Of a stretch of DNA of 7,624 nt, positions 4,675 to 7,624 are shown piece by piece. A program made the translations under genes and the position numbers. A model generated the notes under the pieces. It searched no databases and was not told the DNA's origin. It saw nothing but the letters and a program-made list of their open reading frames with translations. Source of the DNA: a bacterium (lineage in GTDB: Bacteria > Patescibacteriota > Saccharimonadia > Saccharimonadales > UBA4665); assembly GCA_021804315.1 (NCBI GenBank), contig JAJZHX010000023.1, forward strand, positions 1 to 7,624, given 5' to 3'. How positions within the stretch are numbered: the stretch's first letter is position 1; every line of letters begins with the position of its first letter.

Positions 4675-5010
4675 TTAAGCTATTTCAAGAATAGTCTTGA
4701 GCCTTTTCTTAACTTCACTTAGCTTTTTATCGTCAATAATTCCTAGTGCTCTTTTTAGCCTACTTTTATCCAGGGTAGCTATCTTATCGGGTCTTATGAA
4801 ACTGTCAGTTACAATTGAGCCTTCACTAAAATCACTATGTATTAAACTTATAGCTTTTCTACTCCCATAATCCTTACTCGTTATTTGGCACAACAGTACA
4901 TCGTTAAAGTCGGCTAGTCCTAAAACTAAACAGGGCCTAAGTTTAGTACTAGATAAATCAGAAAAGGGAAAAGTTGCTAGGACAACTTGGCCTATTGATA
5001 AATTTTCCAT
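4675..5010 (-). CDS. mazF: MazF/PemK-family toxin (mRNA interferase)
   Basis: A type II toxin; family members cleave single-stranded mRNA at short motifs in the cytoplasm and are held inactive by the cognate antitoxin. From ATG 5010 it has 111 residues, the normal length. Family features are the opening IGQVVLATFPFSD (6-18), the conserved KLRPCLVLG segment (with the catalytic-site Arg-Pro), LLCQITSK in the central strand, and the C-terminal SFIRPDKIATLDKS followed by a helix rich in Lys and Leu. An upstream in-frame GTG would add nine residues but sits deep in mazE; ATG 5010 has AGAGG just before it. The gene overlaps the end of the antitoxin gene by 19 bases, so the two are co-transcribed and translationally coupled. 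Substrate specificity cannot be read from sequence. Confidence 0.9.
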   Translation of the reverse strand: MENLSIGQVVLATFPFSDLSSTKLRPCLVLGLADFNDVLLCQITSKDYGSRKAISLIHSDFSEGSIVTDSFIRPDKIATLDKSRLKRALGIIDDKKLSEVKKRLKTILEIA

Positions 5011-5228
5011 GCCTCTTCCTCTTCGGGACGTGACCAATCCTTAGCAAATGATTCTTCAGAAGCAATAGCAAAGTCGCCAACTTTCTGGTTTTCCTTGATA
5101 GGAGTTATCTTAATCTCGCCTCGCTTAACCTTTATCTCAACATTCTTTTTTATACCACTGAGAAGAAGAACATCCTTAGGAAGACGTAGACCCTTAGAGT
5201 TACCTATTTGTATAATTGTAGACTGCAT
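4992..5228 (-). CDS. mazE: MazE-family antitoxin (AbrB/SpoVT-like swapped-hairpin domain)
   Basis: Partner of the overlapping MazF-type toxin. The 78-residue product from ATG 5228 opens with MQSTIIQIGNSKGLRLPKDV, the classic MazE/AbrB start (I-x-x-x-GNS-x-G-x-RLP-K), covering the DNA-binding beta barrel at about 1-48. The acidic C-terminal tail (about 55-78, SEESFAKDWSRPEEEEAW) is the flexible part that normally wraps the toxin. A GTG at 5249 also fits the frame but lies upstream of the predicted transcription start, so ATG 5228 is the likely start. There is no Shine-Dalgarno site and the predicted leader is about 4 nt. A perfect palindrome overlapping the start codon suggests autorepression, as known for this family. 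Confidence 0.9.
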   Translation of the reverse strand: MQSTIIQIGNSKGLRLPKDVLLLSGIKKNVEIKVKRGEIKITPIKENQKVGDFAIASEESFAKDWSRPEEEEAWKIYQ

Positions 5229-5240
5229 AGTAATTACTAT
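5227..5240. promoter_or_regulatory. Palindromic operator of the mazEF operon
   Basis: ATAGTAATTACTAT is a perfect 14-bp palindrome. It covers the transcription start and reaches into both the ATG and the -10 box (5239-5244). Its position fits an autoregulatory MazE or MazEF binding site. Confidence 0.65.
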
Positions 5241-5267
5241 TGTAATCACGTTAAGTGCTTATGTCAA
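5239..5267 (-). promoter_or_regulatory. mazEF promoter
   Basis: On the minus strand, -35 TTGACA (5267-5262) is perfect and -10 TACAAT (5244-5239) has one difference, with exactly 17 bases between them. The -10 ends 10 bases before ATG 5228. Confidence 0.85.
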
Positions 5268-5320
5268 GAGTTCTAATAGAGCTATTTTAACTTGTGCTAC
5301 GAAGCTTTTTACCTAGAAGA

Positions 5321-5506
5321 TTATTCGGATGAGTCTCTAAATACTAGGCCATATGTGGCTACTACGGCAATGGCGACTAATCCCGCAACTCTTAGCGGTG
5401 GAATATCATCATGATTGTAATGAATTAGACTATTGTTAAAGAAGTCTATGACCTTTCCTGCACTAAAGTTAGTTACAGCTCCTGTAATCGCTCCTAATGC
5501 AATCAA
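5321..5506 (-). CDS. Small hypothetical protein with one weak membrane segment; start uncertain
   Basis: I do not recognise this gene. From TTG 5506 it has 61 residues: IALGAITGAVTNFSAGKVIDFFNN, a polar middle (HYNHDDIPP), then a hydrophobic stretch VAGLVAIAVVATYGLVF close to the C-terminus, plausible as a tail anchor. The reading frame stays open for 21 more codons upstream (FFATRPR precedes the TTG) with no standard start except this TTG. A promoter (TTGCTT, 17 bases, TATAAA at 5574-5569) lies nine bases ahead of an ATG at 5559, which is in another frame and stops after 18 codons. A single frameshift between 5559 and 5506 would explain both, so this may be a frameshifted gene. It lies 93 bases upstream of mazE on the same strand. 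Confidence 0.4.
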   Translation of the reverse strand: MIALGAITGAVTNFSAGKVIDFFNNSLIHYNHDDIPPLRVAGLVAIAVVATYGLVFRDSSE

Positions 5507-5568
5507 GCGAGGTCTTGTAGCAAAAAATCCTGAGTCTGTTCGTAAGACTGTCTTAACATGGTTACTCT

Positions 5569-5597
5569 TTTATATAACTAGCTAACATTAAAAGCAA
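5569..5597 (-). promoter_or_regulatory. Possible promoter of the small hydrophobic ORF
   Basis: On the minus strand, TTGCTT (5597-5592) and TATAAA (5574-5569) are 17 bases apart, and an ATG follows at 5559. The hexamers are only moderate matches. Confidence 0.4.
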
Positions 5598-5612
5598 TCA
5601 TAAGAGCGTAAT

Positions 5613-5660
5613 GGTAGGCGTGACTTGGATGAACTTGAACCAAATAAAGCAGGAACTAGT
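5613..5660. repeat. 48-base direct repeat, copy 2
   Basis: It matches 4610-4657 at 41 of 48 positions. The two copies bracket the mazEF operon and the small hydrophobic ORF. Where copy 1 has TAA in one frame this copy has GAA, so the frame reads GRRDLDELEPNKAG and continues to a TAG at 5688. A perfect 7-bp hairpin, ACTGGCT/AGCCAGT, follows at 5673-5695. Confidence 0.7.
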
Positions 5661-5715
5661 GCTAATGTCGCAACTGGCTCTGCTAAGTAGCCAGTAAGGA
5701 GGTGGTATAGCATAA

Positions 5716-5721
5716 AAAGTC
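5716..5721. repeat. Target-site duplication of the insertion sequence, left copy
   Basis: AAAGTC immediately precedes the left inverted repeat; the identical hexamer follows the right end at 7039-7044. Confidence 0.75.
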
Positions 5722-5748
5722 CGCATTAGATAGTAAGTAAAGGTTACC
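5722..5748 (+). repeat. Left terminal inverted repeat of the insertion sequence
   Basis: It starts CGCATTAGATA and ends GGTTACC, matched on the opposite strand at 7013-7038. The middle differs by a one-base gap and a few substitutions. Confidence 0.8.
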
Positions 5749-5772
5749 GTAAGAGCTAATGGTTAGGGTTAC

Positions 5773-6966
5773 CTAGTAATGGTATCCTAGCTCTCGCTGT
5801 GTCCTTTCTAACTTAGTTGTTAATATATGAATTGTATCCCTTAGTATTTTGGGATTCAAGGTTTCGTACTGGGCAGTCAGCTTGTCTTTGACTGCCTGGT
5901 CTATATCATCTCTATCTAGTACCCGTTTGTATGGTGTTTTTATCTTGTCATAGACTCTCCTGTAGCTTTTCTGAACTTGTCTTTCGCCATTAGCTTTAGT
6001 GACTACTCTTCGCTTTTCAACTAATTTAAAAGTAGGCTGAAAGAAGTTAAGGTAGAGTCTTAGAACCTTATATAACTCATTCATAGCATCAACAGCTTCC
6101 TGGCAGTCATATCTCTCATAGCCAACATATTTACGGACTACAACTAGATTACGCTGTTCTATGAATCTATTGTCATTCTTTTTACTTGGTCGGCTTCTGG
6201 TTGGTTCAATGTTGTTGGCTTTAAACCAAGGTAAGGCTAATTTGTTAATGAACTCACTGCCACTATCTGGATGCAGTCCTAGCAGTGGAAACGGTAGCCT
6301 GTCTTGTATAGTACTCATGCTTTTAACCGTTGCTCTTTCCGTCTTGTTGAGCTGAGCTACTGGCTCTTGCCAGTAGGTGGCTACATCTACATAGTTAACA
6401 GTGTAGGCCATAGTACCCATAAGTTTAGGCCCACTATGGACAACCGTATCTATCTGGCCATTGCCTGATGACTTATTCTCCCAAGACCCAAAGAAGACAG
6501 GCACAGCTTTAAGTAATTCACTACTTTTGGTAGTACTTTGACCACGCAGTAAACCTTGCTTTTTAGCTAGGGCAGTTGTTCTAATTTTCATTGAGCCCAG
6601 ACTCATATTCCATAACTGTTCAGTAGCTTCCTCGCCGTAATTCCACATACCGTCTCTCACAAATATTCTAATAGCCTCAGCTATCTCATCATATAGCCTC
6701 TCAGCACAAGGATAGTCGTATTGTTCCCATAACCAAGCAAGAGCAGCCTCAGTCTCAGTAGTATATTTCTTTGGTCTACCTAATTTAGGTGGTGGTTGCC
6801 AGTTAGACCTTTTTCTCTCACGGTTTAACGCTCTAATTACTGCCTTACGGTGCATACCACTGACCTCAACAATGGATACCACTATGACTGACTTTTCTTT
6901 TACATTAGCTTTAATATATTTTGGTAGATTTTCGTTAATTAATTCCTTAAACATTGTTCTATTCAT
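5773..6966 (-). CDS. IS transposase, integrase-core DDE type (ISNCY-like)
   Basis: Catalyses excision and insertion of the surrounding element. The 397-residue protein has an N-terminal helix-turn-helix-like region (about 25-55, VIVVSIVEVSGMHRKAVIRALNR), a GRPKKY linker (63-68), and a retroviral-integrase-type core. The likely catalytic triad is Asp173 (GQIDTVVH), Asp234 (LHPDSGSEF) and Glu270 (NRFIEQRN), with exactly 35 residues between the last two, i.e. DD35E. The segments RSRPSKKND and LRLYLNFFQPTFKL are typical of transposases filed under ISNCY and related to IS481/IS3; the exact family name is provisional. It appears full length with no frameshift. ATG 6966 is chosen; ATG 6954 is an alternative, and neither has a Shine-Dalgarno site. 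Confidence 0.88.
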   Translation of the reverse strand: MNRTMFKELINENLPKYIKANVKEKSVIVVSIVEVSGMHRKAVIRALNRERKRSNWQPPPKLGRPKKYTTETEAALAWLWEQYDYPCAERLYDEIAEAIRIFVRDGMWNYGEEATEQLWNMSLGSMKIRTTALAKKQGLLRGQSTTKSSELLKAVPVFFGSWENKSSGNGQIDTVVHSGPKLMGTMAYTVNYVDVATYWQEPVAQLNKTERATVKSMSTIQDRLPFPLLGLHPDSGSEFINKLALPWFKANNIEPTRSRPSKKNDNRFIEQRNLVVVRKYVGYERYDCQEAVDAMNELYKVLRLYLNFFQPTFKLVEKRRVVTKANGERQVQKSYRRVYDKIKTPYKRVLDRDDIDQAVKDKLTAQYETLNPKILRDTIHILTTKLERTQRELGYHY

Positions 6967-6990
6967 AGTGAGAACTAGAGTAACCTAATT

Positions 6991-7007
6991 ACTATCTAAC
7001 CGATAGT
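6991..7007. promoter_or_regulatory. Inverted repeat upstream of the transposase gene
   Basis: ACTATC and GATAGT flank a 5-base centre, 25 bases before the transposase start. The left arm belongs to the internal copy of the end motif. It could be a transposase-binding or autoregulatory site. Confidence 0.4.
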
Positions 7008-7012
7008 ATTTG

Positions 7013-7038
7013 GGTAACCTTCTTTTTTATCTAATGCG
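7013..7038 (-). repeat. Right terminal inverted repeat of the insertion sequence
   Basis: Reads outward to the complement of CGCATTAGATA at 7028-7038, with GGTAACC at 7013-7019. It directly abuts the AAAGTC duplication. Confidence 0.8.
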
Positions 7039-7044
7039 AAAGTC
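7039..7044. repeat. Target-site duplication of the insertion sequence, right copy
   Basis: AAAGTC, identical to 5716-5721. The next six bases are the TTGACA -35 box of the antitoxin promoter. Confidence 0.75.
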
Positions 7045-7074
7045 TTGACACAAACTATACCAAAGGTGTATACT
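7045..7074 (+). promoter_or_regulatory. Promoter of the RelB/YafQ-type toxin-antitoxin operon
   Basis: TTGACA (7045-7050) is perfect; -10 TATACT (7069-7074) follows after 18 bases. ATG 7081 is six bases beyond the -10, so the antitoxin mRNA would be leaderless. Confidence 0.82.
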
Positions 7075-7082
7075 TTTGGTAT
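7057..7082. promoter_or_regulatory. Operator of the toxin-antitoxin operon
   Basis: ATACCAAA (7057-7064) and TTTGGTAT (7075-7082) form a perfect 8-bp inverted repeat around a 10-base centre that includes the palindrome GTATAC. It covers the -10 box and the first two bases of the start codon, where a ribbon-helix-helix antitoxin would repress its own operon. Confidence 0.68.
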
Positions 7083-7359
7083 GAGTTATGCTGTAATAAA
7101 CCTAAAGACAGACCCTAAGCTAAAGCTTAAGGCGGCAGAAGTAGCTGATAGGCTTGGTATTAGTTTGAGCGCTGTACTGAATAATGAATTAAGACGTTTT
7201 ACGTCCGAACAGAGTGTTACATTCGAAGTTCCAGAAGTTCCTAACATGGTAACTGCAAAAGAAATATCTGAATCTAAAAAAGAAATTAAGTCTGGTAACT
7301 ATCATAAGTTTAACAACAATAATGAAGCCTTGCAGTTTTTAGCTAATGAACTTGAGTAG
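7081..7359 (+). CDS. RelB/DinJ-family antitoxin (ribbon-helix-helix)
   Basis: Antitoxin and autorepressor of the toxin that follows. The 92-residue product has an N-terminal ribbon-helix-helix domain: the strand MSYAVINLKTDP (1-12), helix KLKLKAAEVADRLG, then GISLSAVLNNELRRF (about 27-41), the pattern of RelB/DinJ proteins. The C-terminal half (50-92) is acidic and polar, ending NNNNEALQFLANELE, and would form the toxin-wrapping segment. A TTG at 7045 is in frame but is part of the -35 box, so ATG 7081 is the true start. There is no Shine-Dalgarno site. The stop codon is separated from the toxin ATG by only two bases. Confidence 0.85.
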   Translation: MSYAVINLKTDPKLKLKAAEVADRLGISLSAVLNNELRRFTSEQSVTFEVPEVPNMVTAKEISESKKEIKSGNYHKFNNNNEALQFLANELE

Positions 7360-7361
7360 CT

Positions 7362-7619
7362 ATGAGTATTGCTTATTCTAAAAACTTCATCAAACAGGCT
7401 AAAAAATTAAGTCCAGATTTACGTAGAAAGTTACAGATAAAAATAGAGATTTTTATTAATAATCCCTTAGACCAAAGCCTACGCAATCATGCTCTAAAAG
7501 GAAAATATAAAGACTACAGAAGTATAGATATTACTGGAGACGTCAGAGCTTTATATTTACAGAACAATAATGAAGCTATTTTTGATACTGTTGGTACACA
7601 TAGCCAACTCTATGGGTGA
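7362..7619 (+). CDS. RelE/YafQ-family toxin (ribosome-dependent mRNA endonuclease)
   Basis: Toxin partner of the preceding RelB/DinJ-type antitoxin; YafQ-like proteins cut mRNA in the ribosomal A site. At 85 residues it has the normal length. Family features are the N-terminal helices (FIKQAKKLSPDLRRKLQIKI), HALKGKYKDYRSIDI (43-57, matching the 'LKGxxxGxR' stretch), DVRALYLQNN in a core strand, and the C-terminal GTHSQLYG (78-85), which matches the YafQ 'GTHSDLF' ending with a likely catalytic His80. His43, Arg53 and Arg62 are other plausible active-site residues. It starts two bases after the antitoxin stop, implying coupled translation. The stop is TGA, five bases before the window end, so the gene is complete. 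Confidence 0.88.
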   Translation: MSIAYSKNFIKQAKKLSPDLRRKLQIKIEIFINNPLDQSLRNHALKGKYKDYRSIDITGDVRALYLQNNNEAIFDTVGTHSQLYG

Positions 7620-7624
7620 GGGTT

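Larger units (their letters stand above)
5722..7038 (-). mobile_element. Complete insertion sequence, 1,317 bp, DDE (rve) transposase
   Basis: The ends are inverted repeats. Left end 5722-5748 and the complement of right end 7038-7013 share CGCATTAGATA as an exact outer block and GGTTACC as an exact inner block, with A-rich, less conserved bases between. Both sides abut the same 6-base duplication AAAGTC, which fixes the boundaries. A single transposase gene fills the element. The ends are elaborate: the TTAGATAGTAA...GGTTAC motif recurs further in at 6979-7000 on the right, and GGTTACC recurs at 5767-5773 on the left, overlapping the transposase stop. These may be extra transposase-binding sites. 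The intact ends, duplication and ORF suggest a fairly recent insertion. Confidence 0.85.

Noticed and set aside
4610..4680. Integron-type attC site beside the toxin gene
   Set aside because: No matching GTTRRRY and RYYYAAC pair with the required spacing.
5095..5316. 73-codon plus-strand frame over mazE
   Set aside because: Antisense shadow of the antitoxin and its promoter.
5613..5695. A complete tRNA or tmRNA on the minus strand ending in CCA at copy 2 of the repeat
   Set aside because: The T loop has extra bases, and no complementary 5' acceptor strand or D arm is found within tRNA distance.
6161..6355. 64-codon plus-strand frame inside the transposase
   Set aside because: Antisense shadow of the catalytic domain.

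Overview
The window is AT-rich bacterial chromosome using the standard genetic code; TAA, TAG and TGA all end recognisable genes. The mix suggests a small-genome lineage of the Patescibacteria/CPR, with Saccharibacteria as the best guess. The pointers are a minimal FtsB/DivIC protein, many genes without a Shine-Dalgarno site whose -10 box sits 6 to 9 bases before the start codon, CCA encoded in the tRNA genes, and several small toxin-antitoxin modules. No taxonomic marker is present, so this placement is inference.

Positions 1-980 are core genome at the edge of mobile debris. A C-terminal fragment of a DDE transposase (IS4/IS1634-like) runs off the left edge. Next come an elongator-type tRNA with anticodon CAT (minus strand, with its own promoter and terminator), a divergently transcribed FtsB/DivIC-like division protein, and an initiator tRNA recognisable by its C1-A72 mismatch and A11-U24 pair. 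Positions 980-1560 hold a 51-codon leaderless ORF of unknown function and a strong bidirectional terminator.

Positions 1577-4000 hold a small heat-shock protein (Hsp20) under a CIRCE/HrcA operator with a possible thermosensor-like leader, a 14-helix DHA2-type MFS efflux pump, and divergently a small Ser-rich single-span membrane protein. Positions 4075-4300 form a compact autonomous transcription unit: consensus promoter, short SD-led 27-codon ORF, four closely spaced hairpins and a terminator. It is the best candidate here for an undescribed small RNA or peptide gene.

Positions 4430-7624 are accessory. They hold a tRNA-like 3' half, a stem-loop, and two diverged 48-base direct repeats 1,003 bases apart. 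Between the repeats lie a MazEF-type toxin-antitoxin pair with a palindromic operator and a small, possibly frameshifted, hydrophobic ORF. An apparently complete insertion sequence (5722-7038) with inverted ends and a 6-base target duplication AAAGTC follows. It landed directly before the -35 box of a RelB/YafQ-type toxin-antitoxin operon without destroying that promoter.
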